A DNA stretch of 64,000 nt. It comes from Nitrosarchaeum sp. Its GTDB lineage: Archaea; Thermoproteota; Nitrososphaeria; Nitrososphaerales; Nitrosopumilaceae. Within the stretch, counting starts at the first letter, position 1. Every line of letters begins with the position of its first letter. Below, piece after piece: positions 8,893-18,507 of the stretch. The position numbers and the translations under genes were made by a program. The notes under the pieces are model-generated. The model was given only the letters and a program-made list of their open reading frames with translations, was not told the DNA's origin and searched no databases. The DNA is taken from positions 273,626 to 337,625 of the forward strand of contig NZ_JAILWF010000001.1 in the NCBI RefSeq assembly GCF_025699065.1. Direction: 5' to 3'.

Positions 8893-9648
8893 TTAAGGAA
8901 AGGATGACAAGACTGCAACATAGCTTGCAAATCTATGATTTTTAGGTCTGACAGATTTTTGATGATATTTAGAGATAGGTTTACCAACTGCTCCGTTTAG
9001 TCCAAGAGGACATTTGACAAGTTTTTTCACATTAGCATACTTTAGAACTTCATCAGTAGGGCTAAAATAATTCACAATCTTACTTCGAATTATTTTATCA
9101 AGTAGTTTACCATATTTTTTTGATGATGGCACATCGCTTGTAATTGATGCTCCAAAAAAATATACACCTTCAACAATGCCAGTATTTTGAGATTTTTTTG
9201 CCAAGTATTCAACAGTACTAAGAATTACCTGTGAGCCCAAAGAATGACCCATTAAACGAATCTTTGTTTTAGGACTAGAAGATTTGAAATCTTCAATAAA
9301 CATTGCCAAGTTTCGGCCATTTTTCTTTGCAATGATTTGACCAGTAGAGAGAGATCGTCGGACATGTTTTAGTAGGTGAGCACCAGTGGTGTTAGAATCA
9401 TAGCTAAATCCAATCACAGGATGACGATATCCTAATTTTGACAATCTATTTTTTGCGAGAACAACTTTTGCAATAGCTCCTGCATTATCGTTACGTAACC
9501 CATGAATCATTATTACAAGTTCTTTTGAACCCACAAGGTCATCAAATGCTTTTTTTGGATACAAAAAATACGGGTTATTTTTTATAGTTTTACCATACAT
9601 CAAATCATAATATCCTCGAGTAGAGATTCTTGGGATTATTTTTTTCAT
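8893..9648 (-). CDS. alpha/beta-hydrolase fold protein
   Basis: 251 aa. The strand-loop LVIMIHGLRND (oxyanion region) and the nucleophile elbow GHSLGSQV (serine near residue 134) mark an alpha/beta hydrolase. A later Asp (SPTDEVL) and a His near the C terminus could complete the triad. There is no signal peptide, so it is probably cytoplasmic. Its start overlaps the metG stop (ATGA), so it is translated with metG although no functional link is known. Substrate unknown. Confidence 0.85.
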   Translation of the reverse strand: MKKIIPRISTRGYYDLMYGKTIKNNPYFLYPKKAFDDLVGSKELVIMIHGLRNDNAGAIAKVVLAKNRLSKLGYRHPVIGFSYDSNTTGAHLLKHVRRSLSTGQIIAKKNGRNLAMFIEDFKSSSPKTKIRLMGHSLGSQVILSTVEYLAKKSQNTGIVEGVYFFGASITSDVPSSKKYGKLLDKIIRSKIVNYFSPTDEVLKYANVKKLVKCPLGLNGAVGKPISKYHQKSVRPKNHRFASYVAVLSSFP

Positions 9649-11300
9649 TCTATTGGGCCTAGTTGTTTTTTATATTTTGCAATATCTTCATCTTCTACTT
9701 TAACAAATAGCGGTGATACTTCACCTAAGACATGTCCGGATTTAATTCCAATATCAGAGATTGACTCCCATTTGTTTTCATTTACTTTACCATCTAGTCC
9801 AATCTGATTCCATATTTTTTGTGAGGATTCCGGAATAAATGGAAACAATGCAATTGCCATACTACGTGCAGCATTTACTGATAAGAATACACAGGTCGTA
9901 GTTCCAGGTTCTTTCTTCCAAGGTTCTTTATGTTGAAAGTATTGATTGAAAAATGTTGAAAACTCCATGATTTTCTTGAGAGCCCTATCCAAATGATTTT
10001 GTTCCATCAAAACTCCCAGTTCTGAAGATAGAGACTTGATCTTATTTTCAGCCTCTATGTCTTTATCATCATACTTTTCAGTTTCAGGAATTATTCCATA
10101 AAACGCTTTTTTTGTAAATCCTAATGCACGATTAACAAAGTTTCCAAGATTGCCAATTAATTCAGAGTTAATTCTATTTGTAAATTCATTCCAATCAAAA
10201 TTCAAATCATCTTGGGAGTAGGGATTGATTGCAACTAGATAGTATCGTAAATAGTCAGCAGGGTAATATTCTAAGAACTGCTTCAATCCAATGTACCAGT
10301 TTCTACTCTTTGAGATTTTCTTTGATTGTAAAGTAAGGTGGCCCCTAGTTGGAATATAATCAGGCAATTTGTATTCACTGTTTATTCCCAAACGCATTGC
10401 AGGTAAGAACAGATAATGATGATAAACAATGTCTTTTCCAATAAAATGATAGATATCAGCAGAATTCCAAAATTCTTTTCCATCAATTCCTTTATCGTTA
10501 AGGAATTTTACAGCAGTAGAAATGTAGGCAAGATGATTATCAAACCAGCCATAAAACACCTTGTCTTTGTATTTTTCAAGAGGGATATGTACGCCCCAAG
10601 AGATATCACGCGTAATATCCCAATCAATTAAACCAGACTTTATCCAATTTTGAACATATTTTTTAACATCTTTTTGCAGATTCTCATTTTCATCTAGCCA
10701 TTTGTATAATGAGTCACCAAAATTTTTTAGTTTGAAAAAGAAATGTGTTGTCTTTTCTTTAGTTGGAGTTTGTCCACAAATAGAACATTTTGGATCAGAT
10801 ATCTCTTCAGGTACTCGGCCACAACTTTCACATAGATCAGAATATTGATCAACTGCTTTACAATAAGGACAGGTTCCTTTCACATATCTATCAGGTAAGA
10901 ATTTTTTATCGTTATTACAATAAAATTGAATGATTTCTTTTTCGTAAACGTGACCGGCGGCATTTAGTTTGTTAAATACATCTTGAACAAATGATATGTT
11001 TTCTGATGAGCTAGTTTTGTAAAAAAAATCAAAATCAATACCAAATGATGTGAAATCGTCATAGTCTCGTTTATTCCAATGAGCAACATATTCTGACGGT
11101 GTTTTTCCCTCTTTTTCAGATTGTATCAAAATAGGAGTACCAAAATCATCAGACGCACAAACATAGTATGCCTCAACACCATTTAATTTCAGAAACCTAG
11201 TAGTCACATCAGCTGGCAAGTATGTTGACGCAACATGACCTAGATGGATTTCTCCATTAGCATAAGGTAATGCACTAGTAATGATTGCTTTGTTTTTCAT
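9645..11300 (-). CDS. metG: methionyl-tRNA synthetase
   Basis: 551 aa. Class I signatures: SALPYANGEIHLGH (HIGH, residues ~9-22) and KKISKS (KMSKS variant, near residue 328). Two CxxC zinc knuckles lie in the connective insertion (CPYC, CESC, CSIC region, residues ~145-180), as in archaeal/MetG2-type enzymes. The protein stops after the anticodon-binding helical domain and has no C-terminal EMAP-like tRNA-binding domain, which many archaea encode separately. A hydrolase gene overlaps its end by 4 nt. Confidence 0.97.
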   Translation of the reverse strand: MKNKAIITSALPYANGEIHLGHVASTYLPADVTTRFLKLNGVEAYYVCASDDFGTPILIQSEKEGKTPSEYVAHWNKRDYDDFTSFGIDFDFFYKTSSSENISFVQDVFNKLNAAGHVYEKEIIQFYCNNDKKFLPDRYVKGTCPYCKAVDQYSDLCESCGRVPEEISDPKCSICGQTPTKEKTTHFFFKLKNFGDSLYKWLDENENLQKDVKKYVQNWIKSGLIDWDITRDISWGVHIPLEKYKDKVFYGWFDNHLAYISTAVKFLNDKGIDGKEFWNSADIYHFIGKDIVYHHYLFLPAMRLGINSEYKLPDYIPTRGHLTLQSKKISKSRNWYIGLKQFLEYYPADYLRYYLVAINPYSQDDLNFDWNEFTNRINSELIGNLGNFVNRALGFTKKAFYGIIPETEKYDDKDIEAENKIKSLSSELGVLMEQNHLDRALKKIMEFSTFFNQYFQHKEPWKKEPGTTTCVFLSVNAARSMAIALFPFIPESSQKIWNQIGLDGKVNENKWESISDIGIKSGHVLGEVSPLFVKVEDEDIAKYKKQLGPIE

Positions 11301-11336
11301 TAATGATATTTGGAACCTAATTGAGGTTAAGAAGTT

Positions 11337-12578
11337 TTACCAGCTATTAGCATATTTGACTTGTTGTGGAGTAAGTTTATCGATTTTTACATCCATGGCT
11401 TTTAGTGCATCAACTGCAACTTGTTTATCAATCTCTTCTGGAACATTAATAATTTTGTTACCAATCTTTGCATGATTCTTGAGAATATACAAGACGGATA
11501 GAATTTGATTAGAGAATGATTGAGCCATTACTTCTGGAGGATGCCCTTCCGCAGCTACAAGATTTGCTAGGCGCCCTTCACCAATTAAATAAACATGTTT
11601 ACCATTTTTGAGAGTACATTCATCAAGATTTGCTCTTACTCGTTTTACTGATTTCGATTCTTTTAGCAAAAATTTACTATCGATTTCAACATCAAAATGT
11701 CCAACGTTACCCATGATTGCACCATTTTTCATTTTTATGATGTGTTCTTTTCTAATTACACTTGTCATTCCAGTACACGTGATAAATATGTCACCAACTT
11801 TACAGGCTTGTGCCATTTGCATTACTTCAAAACCATCCATATGAGCTTCTAATGCTTTGATAGGATCAATTTCAGTTACAATTACTTTAGAACCCATTCC
11901 TTGACATCTAGATGCAACACCACGTCCTACCCAACCATAACCAACAACTACAACTCGCTTAGAGGCCATCAAAAGATTCATTGCGCGTAGATAGCCATCG
12001 ATTGTACTTTGTCCTGTTCCATAACGATTATCAAACATATGTTTTGTGTATGCTTCATTTACTAAAATTACTGGATATCGGAGTTTTCCTTGGTTTTCAA
12101 CTGCTCTTATTCTAGTAACACCAGCAGTAGTCTCTTCAGTTGCACCAAGAATTTTCATATTCTTATATCTATTATCAAAATGTGCCTTGACATTCATATC
12201 AGCACCATCATCAGTTAAGATAGTTGGCTTGTGATTCAAGACTTGATCAATACACCAATCATATTCTTTTACAGATTGACCATGCCATGCATAAACATGG
12301 ATTCCTTTTGATGCCAAAAATGCTGCAATGTCATCTTGGGTGGTAAGTGGATTTCCACCGCAGCATGCAACAGTTGCGCCAAGTTCCTTTGCACCCATTA
12401 AAAGTACAGATGTCTCTTTTGTAATATGTAAACAAAATCCTAAAGTAACACCTTTGAGTGGTTGAGATTTTTTAAATCGATTTATTGTGTTATCAAGAAT
12501 TTGCATATGAGATCTAGCCCATTCATAGGACAGTTTACCATCTTGAATCAATTTTGCACTAGATTTTACCTTGCTCAT
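11337..12578 (-). CDS. ahcY: S-adenosylhomocysteine hydrolase
   Basis: 413 aa, the short archaeal/thermophilic form. NAD binding is shown by VVVGYGWVGRGVASRCQGMG (residues ~213-232), and family motifs include NVGHFDVEID and LLIEGRLANL-like LIGEGRLANLVAAEGHP. The C terminus ends KYANSW, where bacterial and eukaryotic forms end in a longer tail with a -KYPYRY motif. It splits SAH to homocysteine and adenosine and so keeps methyltransferases running; three methyltransferase genes lie in this window. It is transcribed divergently from the Rieske gene. Confidence 0.96.
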   Translation of the reverse strand: MSKVKSSAKLIQDGKLSYEWARSHMQILDNTINRFKKSQPLKGVTLGFCLHITKETSVLLMGAKELGATVACCGGNPLTTQDDIAAFLASKGIHVYAWHGQSVKEYDWCIDQVLNHKPTILTDDGADMNVKAHFDNRYKNMKILGATEETTAGVTRIRAVENQGKLRYPVILVNEAYTKHMFDNRYGTGQSTIDGYLRAMNLLMASKRVVVVGYGWVGRGVASRCQGMGSKVIVTEIDPIKALEAHMDGFEVMQMAQACKVGDIFITCTGMTSVIRKEHIIKMKNGAIMGNVGHFDVEIDSKFLLKESKSVKRVRANLDECTLKNGKHVYLIGEGRLANLVAAEGHPPEVMAQSFSNQILSVLYILKNHAKIGNKIINVPEEIDKQVAVDALKAMDVKIDKLTPQQVKYANSW

Positions 12579-12630
12579 GTATTTTGACGTTAAAAAAGAG
12601 TATAAAATTCTATCATGCGAATATAAATAA

Positions 12631-12957
12631 ATGACAAATTATCGAATTAACAGTATGACTTGGAAAAAGATTGCAGAAAAAGGAGACATAGCTATTGGCA
12701 AAGGAAAAGCCTTTAAAATTGATGGAAAACAAATTGCAATTTTCAATCAAGATGGATATCATGCTATTGATGATCTTTGTGTTCATCAAGACGGATCTAT
12801 TGCACCAGGTAAATTAGATGGAGACATAGTAGAATGTCCATTGCATTTTTGGCATTATAACATCAAAACAGGAGAATTGAAAGACTATCTCAAAGATGTG
12901 AAATTAGCAACATATCATGTGGAAGCCAGAAATGATGGAATTTACGTTGATGTGTAA
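12631..12957 (+). CDS. Rieske [2Fe-2S] ferredoxin-like protein
   Basis: 108 aa. A single Rieske domain with the two ligand pairs C-x-H (CVHQDG) and C-x2-H (CPLHFWHY), spaced as in NirD and dioxygenase-type ferredoxins. It has no membrane anchor or signal peptide, so it is a soluble electron carrier. The start could also be the ATG at 12655, directly before the WKKIA strand where these domains usually begin. The partner oxidoreductase is not evident from the neighbours. Confidence 0.93.
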   Translation: MTNYRINSMTWKKIAEKGDIAIGKGKAFKIDGKQIAIFNQDGYHAIDDLCVHQDGSIAPGKLDGDIVECPLHFWHYNIKTGELKDYLKDVKLATYHVEARNDGIYVDV

Positions 12958-13053
12958 CTAAAATCATTATTAAAAAATTTTGTAAAATTAAAAAAATACA
13001 ATACAATTTTAGTCGTTAATTTTGTAATTTTTTGTAAATACAAAAAGGAGAAA

Positions 13054-13069
13054 ATTCCAAATATGGAAT
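13054..13069. promoter_or_regulatory. short inverted repeat, possible operator
   Basis: ATTCCA and TGGAAT are separated by AATA in the AT-rich region upstream of the secreted-protein gene that starts at 13111. The size would suit a dimeric regulator, but the site is short and could be chance. Confidence 0.25.
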
Positions 13070-13110
13070 ATTTGCATTTACCTTTTATGTAATCAGAATG
13101 AAATCATTGC

Positions 13111-13497
13111 ATGAATAGTAAAATAATTCTTCCAGTTCTATTAGGAATTATATCTATTAGCATTACACAATTTACATTTGCTGAAGAATTAGAAACTTTC
13201 TCGTTTATTATGGCAGATACTGAACAAATTGAACAACCTAGATCAAGATACAATTCTGAGCAAATTGCTTTGTACGGATATGTGGATAATTACACACGAG
13301 GACTTGAAGTAGGCATAATACTTACTCATCCAGATGGAGTGATAGAAGAATTAAACACATATGCAACAAAAGATGGAGAAATCTATATGATAATTCAAGT
13401 TAATGGAGAATCACAAGTAGGTGTTCATCAAGTATCGTTATACTACGAAGGGTCAGAATTAGCATCAACTACTTTTGAAGTTTTAGAAAAAAAATAG
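13111..13497 (+). CDS. hypothetical secreted protein
   Basis: 128 aa. An N-terminal signal peptide (about residues 1-24, charged start, hydrophobic core ILPVLLGIISISI, then FTFAEE) is followed by an Ig-like beta-rich domain (residues ~45-128) with QIALYGYVDN and QVNGESQVGVHQVSLYYEGSE split over several strands. Many thaumarchaeal exported proteins have this arrangement. Its function is unknown. It is monocistronic. Confidence 0.8.
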   Translation: MNSKIILPVLLGIISISITQFTFAEELETFSFIMADTEQIEQPRSRYNSEQIALYGYVDNYTRGLEVGIILTHPDGVIEELNTYATKDGEIYMIIQVNGESQVGVHQVSLYYEGSELASTTFEVLEKK

Positions 13498-13644
13498 TTA
13501 TAAAAATAATAAATTAACAAATTTCCAAAAAACAAATTATTCATAATTAAAGTAGGTATTCATTCAAAACAAGTGTAAAAGTAGTTCAAATGTGTTTGAA
13601 TATTTGGTACAATTTTTATTCTCACATATTATGTAAATTAATTA

Positions 13645-14439
13645 TTGAATCAAGACATCATAAATGAAATTAAGAATCAAAATTATGCTGCAATTACAGA
13701 GTCTATTGAAAATTTCTTAATAGAGCAAATAGAAAAAAAACAAGTAAACGGATTAATTTTAGGATTAAGCGGAGGTGTAGATTCGGCGGTTTTAGCTTAC
13801 ATTTGCAAAAGAAAACTAAAAGAAAAAACACTTGCAGTAATAATGCCAGATACACAGATTACACCAAGTGTAGAAACAGAAGACGCAATGAAGATGATTA
13901 CATTAACAGGATTAGAATACAAATTAATCGACATCAAACCAATTGTTAACGAATACATGCATTATGTAGAACCAAATAATTGGGCTAAAGGAAATCTAAG
14001 AGCTAGAATAAGAACCAATATTTTGTATTATTATGCAAATGCAAAAAAATATCTCGTGTTAGGATCAAGTGATAAGAGTGAATATCTAATTGGATATTTT
14101 ACAAAATATGGGGATGGAGCATCAGATTTAGTACCAATAATTTCATTATACAAATTACAAGTCAGAGAAATTGCAAAATTTTTAGGAGTTCCTCAAAACA
14201 TTATTGAAAAAAAGAGTAGCCCTCATCTATGGAAAGAACATGAAGCTGAAAAAGAATTAGGAGCATCATATGAAGAGATAGATTCTATACTTTATTGCAT
14301 CATAGATAAAAAACTATCAATTGATAAAACTAGTGATATATTAGAAATAGATAAACAAACGGTTGAAAAAGTACATCAGATGTACATTAACAGTGCTCAC
14401 AAAAGAGAAACTGCACAAAAACTATCTGAGGAAAAATAA
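13645..14439 (+). CDS. nadE: NH3-dependent NAD+ synthetase
   Basis: 264 aa, TTG start. The ATP-pyrophosphatase P-loop LGLSGGVDSAVLAY lies near residues 40-53, with GSSDKSEYLIGYFTKYGDG (residues ~145-163) as the NadE signature. There is no glutaminase domain, so it uses free ammonia, which suits an ammonia oxidiser. It amidates nicotinic acid adenine dinucleotide to NAD. Its stop overlaps the cysS start by one base (TAATG), indicating an operon. Confidence 0.96.
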   Translation: MNQDIINEIKNQNYAAITESIENFLIEQIEKKQVNGLILGLSGGVDSAVLAYICKRKLKEKTLAVIMPDTQITPSVETEDAMKMITLTGLEYKLIDIKPIVNEYMHYVEPNNWAKGNLRARIRTNILYYYANAKKYLVLGSSDKSEYLIGYFTKYGDGASDLVPIISLYKLQVREIAKFLGVPQNIIEKKSSPHLWKEHEAEKELGASYEEIDSILYCIIDKKLSIDKTSDILEIDKQTVEKVHQMYINSAHKRETAQKLSEEK

Positions 14440-15830
14440 TGAAGCTACAAGATACACTTAGTAATTCAGAGCAAACACTAGAAGTTTCAAAAAAAATAAG
14501 AATTTACTTGTGCGGAGTCACAGTTTATGATGAATCTCATATAGGACATGCCAGAACAATAATTGTTTTTGATGTATTAAGAAAATATTTGGAAAGTAAA
14601 AAAATAGAAGTAGAATTTATCCAAAATTTTACCGATGTTGATGATAAAATAATTAATCGGGCTAAAACAGAAAACACAACTGTAGAACAAATTAGTTCAA
14701 GATACATTCAAAGATACTTTAACGATTTTGATGGATTGAATGTAAAACGTGCAACAAATTACCCTAAAGCAACTGAACATATAGAAGACATTAAGAATTT
14801 CATAAGGAAATTAATTGAAAAAAATATAGCATATGTATCAAAAAACGGGGTTTATTTTTCAGTTTCAAAGTTTCCAGAATATGGAAAACTATCAAAAAAG
14901 AAAATAGATGAATTGCAATCAGGGGCAAGAATAGAAATTGACGAGGCAAAAAAAGACCCTCTAGATTTTGCTTTATGGAAATTTTCTGATGAAAATCCAC
15001 TTTGGGATAGTCCATGGGGAAAAGGTAGACCGGGGTGGCACATTGAATGTTCTGCAATGAGCATAAAGTATCTCGGAGAAAATTTTGACATACATGGAGG
15101 CGGAAGAGATCTGATATTTCCACATCATGAAAATGAAATTGCACAATCAGAATCATACACGACAAAACAATTTGCAAAAATTTGGATGCATGTAGGAATG
15201 GTCACTATTAACGGAGAAAAAATGTCAAAATCACTTGGCAACATAAAATCAATAAAACATGTATTAGATAATTGGGGGTCTAACATAATTAGATTATTTT
15301 GCTTGTCAGGACATTATTCAAAACCAATAGACTATTCTGAGGAATTATTAAAAGAGAACCTGATAAAATGGCGCCAAGTAGAATCTTGCTATTATGAATT
15401 AATTCACGCAAGTAATTCATCAGATTCAGGTGAAATTAAATTATTAATTAATAACATAGGTAAAGAGTTTGATAATTCCCTAGAGTCGGACATCAATACA
15501 CATCTTGCTCTTTCAGCGTTTTTTAAACTTGTGAAAGAGGTAAACCATATGGCCGCAGAAGAAAAATTGAATTCATCAGATGCAAAAAGAATCATCCAGG
15601 AATTTGAAAGAATGCTTGATATTTTAGGACTTGTAATTCCAAAAATTACACCAGACGAAAAAAAAGAAATTGACAATATGATCACATCAAGAGAACAATT
15701 AAGAAAAGAAAAAAAATTTCAAGAAGCAGATAATATTAGAGATAAACTCAATGAAATGAATATCGAATTAATTGATCATAAAGGAAAAACAATTTGGATT
15801 AGAAAAGAAAAGATCACTGCAGAAACATAA
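14439..15830 (+). CDS. cysS: cysteinyl-tRNA synthetase
   Basis: 463 aa, normal length. It shows LCGVTVYDESHIGHART (HIGH region with the zinc-binding Cys, residues ~24-40), HGGGRDLIFPHHENEIAQSE (zinc ligands and adenylate site) and EKMSKSLGN. It charges tRNA-Cys directly, so the SepRS/SepCysS route is not needed. It is co-transcribed with nadE by a one-base overlap. Confidence 0.97.
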   Translation: MKLQDTLSNSEQTLEVSKKIRIYLCGVTVYDESHIGHARTIIVFDVLRKYLESKKIEVEFIQNFTDVDDKIINRAKTENTTVEQISSRYIQRYFNDFDGLNVKRATNYPKATEHIEDIKNFIRKLIEKNIAYVSKNGVYFSVSKFPEYGKLSKKKIDELQSGARIEIDEAKKDPLDFALWKFSDENPLWDSPWGKGRPGWHIECSAMSIKYLGENFDIHGGGRDLIFPHHENEIAQSESYTTKQFAKIWMHVGMVTINGEKMSKSLGNIKSIKHVLDNWGSNIIRLFCLSGHYSKPIDYSEELLKENLIKWRQVESCYYELIHASNSSDSGEIKLLINNIGKEFDNSLESDINTHLALSAFFKLVKEVNHMAAEEKLNSSDAKRIIQEFERMLDILGLVIPKITPDEKKEIDNMITSREQLRKEKKFQEADNIRDKLNEMNIELIDHKGKTIWIRKEKITAET

Positions 15831-15930
15831 TTTATCTGCAGAAAACACATATCTAGTAAAAATTAGTCTAGTCTAATTAGTCCCGTCTAATTTTAACATT
15901 GTTTAATAATTAATAAAAATAAACTAAATT

Positions 15931-16215
15931 ATGAATGCATGGACTAAATTTTGGAATTGGTATGAAAATAAAATTTTAGGTAGTGTAATCATAATTGCAA
16001 TAATACAGTTTATTCAAATTCCACATATGATTTGGAATGCAGATTTGATGTTAGAAGCAGGATATGTTTCAAGAGTTCATCCATTAATTGATTGGTTACT
16101 ATATGGAGTTGATTTAATCGAAATAATTTCAATCGTAAATGTAGGAATGATTATGTTCAGTTTGATTAAAAAAAGAAGAGCAACCAAAACCATAAAGACC
16201 ATTAAAAAAGAGTGA
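15931..16215 (+). CDS. hypothetical small membrane protein
   Basis: 94 aa with two hydrophobic segments (about residues 16-36 and 52-78) and a very basic tail (KKRRATKTIKTIKKE) that should stay cytoplasmic. The region just upstream (15868-15895) carries repeated TAGTC/GTCTAAT words of unknown meaning. No family recognised. Confidence 0.72.
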   Translation: MNAWTKFWNWYENKILGSVIIIAIIQFIQIPHMIWNADLMLEAGYVSRVHPLIDWLLYGVDLIEIISIVNVGMIMFSLIKKRRATKTIKTIKKE

Positions 16216-16254
16216 ATTAACTCGGTACAAATAGAGGAAGAAGTACAGTGAACT

Positions 16255-16395
16255 ATGTCATTATTTTGTGAAAAATGTAATAATCGAAGATTACCACAAT
16301 GGGATAAAGTGGAAAATAAAACAAAATGGCTTTGTGAAACTTGTTGCAATTATGCTGATGATAAAAACAACATAATAGATCAATATCAAAAATAG
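16255..16395 (+). CDS. 46-aa Cys-rich (zinc-ribbon-like) microprotein
   Basis: ATG at 16255, TAG at 16393. The peptide starts MSLFCEKCNNRR and carries a second pair in WLCETCCNY, giving CxxC-x(n)-CxxC, a single zinc ribbon. It begins 39 nt after the membrane-protein gene on the same strand. Function unknown. Confidence 0.65.
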   Translation: MSLFCEKCNNRRLPQWDKVENKTKWLCETCCNYADDKNNIIDQYQK

Positions 16396-16410
16396 TTAAA
16401 ATTTAATCAA

Positions 16411-17622
16411 TCATTTTTTTGATGCACTAACCAAAGAGACCACATCCCTATCTCGGAGTTGATAGTCCACAGGCAGTCGTAAGTTGTATCTCAAGTCTTT
16501 TCCATATAGGAGTCCTTTTGTCAGATCTGTGTGAATTTCTTTTGCTAGATCAGCAATTGTTGCACCAGCCTTGAGCAATATCAAGTCAGGTAAAACACGC
16601 CCTTTTTTATCAGCTAAAAGTTTCTCATCAGCCACGGGATAAATAGAATTCATCTTCAGTAGTTTGAATACGGCAACATTAATTGCAAATTGAACGCCAG
16701 TTCGCATATACTCACCCATTATCCCTTTTTTAATAAAATCCAAAGCATTTACCTGTTTTTCATTAAGATCTTCTGATTTTATTATTTCAAATTGTTCAGA
16801 ACCGGGAGAATATTTGATCAATCCCTTTTGTTCAGCTCTTCTTAAACTAAATTCACTATCTCCGCTAACAGGAATTACAATAGAATCATTGAATCGTTCT
16901 CGCAATCTAGCAAAATTTTTGTCTGCACCTTCCACATCAATTTTATTTGCAACAATGAGTGTAGGTTTTGAAATTTTTCTAATATATGACGCAAGTTTTT
17001 TTGTATCAACCATATCAAAATTATCAAATTCCTTATCACTCAATCCAAGTGTCAATAATGAATCTTTTACATGAATAGGATTAACACCAATTCCACGATA
17101 AAGATCAGTGATTGCATCTACAATACTTGAACCTGTTCGAATTGACTTTGATACTTTATCTCGATTTCCTTCTAAAATTTTATGATACCATAAAATTAAT
17201 TCCTCTTCGATATCTGCAAAATCAGATATCGGATCACCACTACCAACTTCTGTGATTTTTCCAGATGAGTCTATACCGCCAGATGCATCAACAACATGAA
17301 GTAATGCATCTGATTGAGCGGCAATTGAAAGAAATTGATTCCCTAATCCTTTTCCTTTCCATGCATCTTTGATAAGACCAGGCAAATCAATTAATTCGAC
17401 TGGGATGTATCTCCATCCTTCAACACATTTTGAATTATTTGGATTATCTTGTATTTTAAACTCTGGATGAACACATAAAGTAATTGCATGTGCAACACCA
17501 GAAACAGGTTTTTTTGTTGTAAATGGATAAGACGATATTTCTTCAGACGACAAAGTGGCAGCATTGTAAAAAGTTGTTTTGCCAGTGTTTGTTTTACCTA
17601 TTAGTCCAAGTTTAATTGGCAT
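16411..17622 (-). CDS. YchF/Obg-related GTP-binding protein with TGS domain
   Basis: 403 aa. The G domain opens with LGLIGKTNTGKTTFYNAAT (P-loop residues ~9-17), followed by YPFTTKKPV (switch I), DLPGLIKDAWKGKGLGNQFL (G3 and Obg-type switch II) and VANKID (G4). The last ~75 residues form a TGS domain ending in DYQLRDRDVVSLVSA. This layout matches the archaeal YchF/DRG-like group of Obg ATPases/GTPases that associate with ribosomes. NKID at G4 favours GTP over the ATP used by bacterial YchF. Confidence 0.93.
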   Translation of the reverse strand: MPIKLGLIGKTNTGKTTFYNAATLSSEEISSYPFTTKKPVSGVAHAITLCVHPEFKIQDNPNNSKCVEGWRYIPVELIDLPGLIKDAWKGKGLGNQFLSIAAQSDALLHVVDASGGIDSSGKITEVGSGDPISDFADIEEELILWYHKILEGNRDKVSKSIRTGSSIVDAITDLYRGIGVNPIHVKDSLLTLGLSDKEFDNFDMVDTKKLASYIRKISKPTLIVANKIDVEGADKNFARLRERFNDSIVIPVSGDSEFSLRRAEQKGLIKYSPGSEQFEIIKSEDLNEKQVNALDFIKKGIMGEYMRTGVQFAINVAVFKLLKMNSIYPVADEKLLADKKGRVLPDLILLKAGATIADLAKEIHTDLTKGLLYGKDLRYNLRLPVDYQLRDRDVVSLVSASKK

Positions 17623-17656
17623 GGTTTATTTGCAATCTAAGAATATTTATCTCTGC

Positions 17657-18016
17657 CTAGATATCATTGATTTTTTTGGTTATCTTTTCTAGGGATTGTT
17701 TTAATTCCTTTATTGACCATTCGATGTCACTAGTATCTTTTTTGGATAATTCACTGTTCCATTTTTCTAAAACAATATTTGTTATTTCTGAACAGTTGTA
17801 AAGTAGATTCCAATAAGGATGATGCTCTGCGGTTGCATATGCAAGTTCTGTTACATCGAGTAACCCATTTTTTGCACGTGCCAAGGCTGTAATATTTTCA
17901 CCAAAAATTTTTACAATATTCACATCTAGATCTTTTTGTACTTTTAACGGAGTGTTATTTTTTTCATGTTTATTTATTAATTCATGTAATTCATTGTAAA
18001 AAGTATCAAAAGTCAT
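17657..18016 (-). CDS. hypothetical helical protein
   Basis: About 119 aa from the ATG at 18016, which lies 2 nt after the stop of the CoA-binding gene; a longer frame from 18052 would overlap that gene and is less likely. The sequence is helical (LHELINKHEKN, AYATAEHHPYWNLLYNCSEI, and a C-terminal coiled coil SIKELKQSLEKITKKI). No motif recognised. Probably co-transcribed with the CoA-binding gene. Confidence 0.7.
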   Translation of the reverse strand: MTFDTFYNELHELINKHEKNNTPLKVQKDLDVNIVKIFGENITALARAKNGLLDVTELAYATAEHHPYWNLLYNCSEITNIVLEKWNSELSKKDTSDIEWSIKELKQSLEKITKKINDI

Positions 18017-18018
18017 AA

Positions 18019-18429
18019 TTAAGACAATCTCTGATGTTCTGCTAACATACACCTATTAAATACAATTTTTATGCCATTATCTCTAGCCAATTTTTCTGCT
18101 TCAACATTATGAATTCCTTCTTGAAGCCAAATCACCTTAGGTTTTTTCTTTATAGCTTCTTTGACTACTGGAAGTACTTGATCAGATGGTCTAAACACAT
18201 CAATGATATCAACATCATCAACAACTTCAGAAATTGTACTAAAACATTTTTTACCTAAAATCTCATCAGCCGTAGGGTTTATTGGAATTATATTAAATCC
18301 ATTTTCAGACAGATATTTTGGAACATAATGTGCAGCCTTATGTTCATTTTTAGATATACCAATTACTGCAACACGCTTCAATGAAAGAATATCTCTTATT
18401 TCATCATCGGTGTAAGAATCACACTCCAT
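18019..18429 (-). CDS. CoA-binding domain protein (YccU family)
   Basis: 136 aa from the ATG at 18429 (MECDSYTDDEIRDIL); an in-frame ATG at 18489 would add an unrelated hydrophobic leader. The Rossmann-like CoA-binding fold is marked by VAVIGISKNEHKAAHYVPKY, IIPINPTADEILGKKC, VDIIDVFRPSDQV and VIWLQEGIHN. Family members bind CoA, but their cellular role is poorly known. The following gene lies 2 nt downstream. Confidence 0.9.
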   Translation of the reverse strand: MECDSYTDDEIRDILSLKRVAVIGISKNEHKAAHYVPKYLSENGFNIIPINPTADEILGKKCFSTISEVVDDVDIIDVFRPSDQVLPVVKEAIKKKPKVIWLQEGIHNVEAEKLARDNGIKIVFNRCMLAEHQRLS

Positions 18430-18507
18430 GAAAAAAGTAAAGCAGTGTAGGATATAATTTTTAAAGGAAATAGCATGGTATTTTAACAACTGAGAAAATT
18501 AAACGAC

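Noticed and set aside
15868-15895. Short repeated words (TAGTC/GTCTAAT) upstream of a membrane-protein gene
   Set aside because: Copies are too short and imperfect to call a repeat family or operator; noted only in the gene entry.
18430-18489. Longer start of the CoA-binding protein
   Set aside because: Adds a 20-residue hydrophobic leader not expected in this cytoplasmic family; the internal ATG at 18429 is at the normal domain start.
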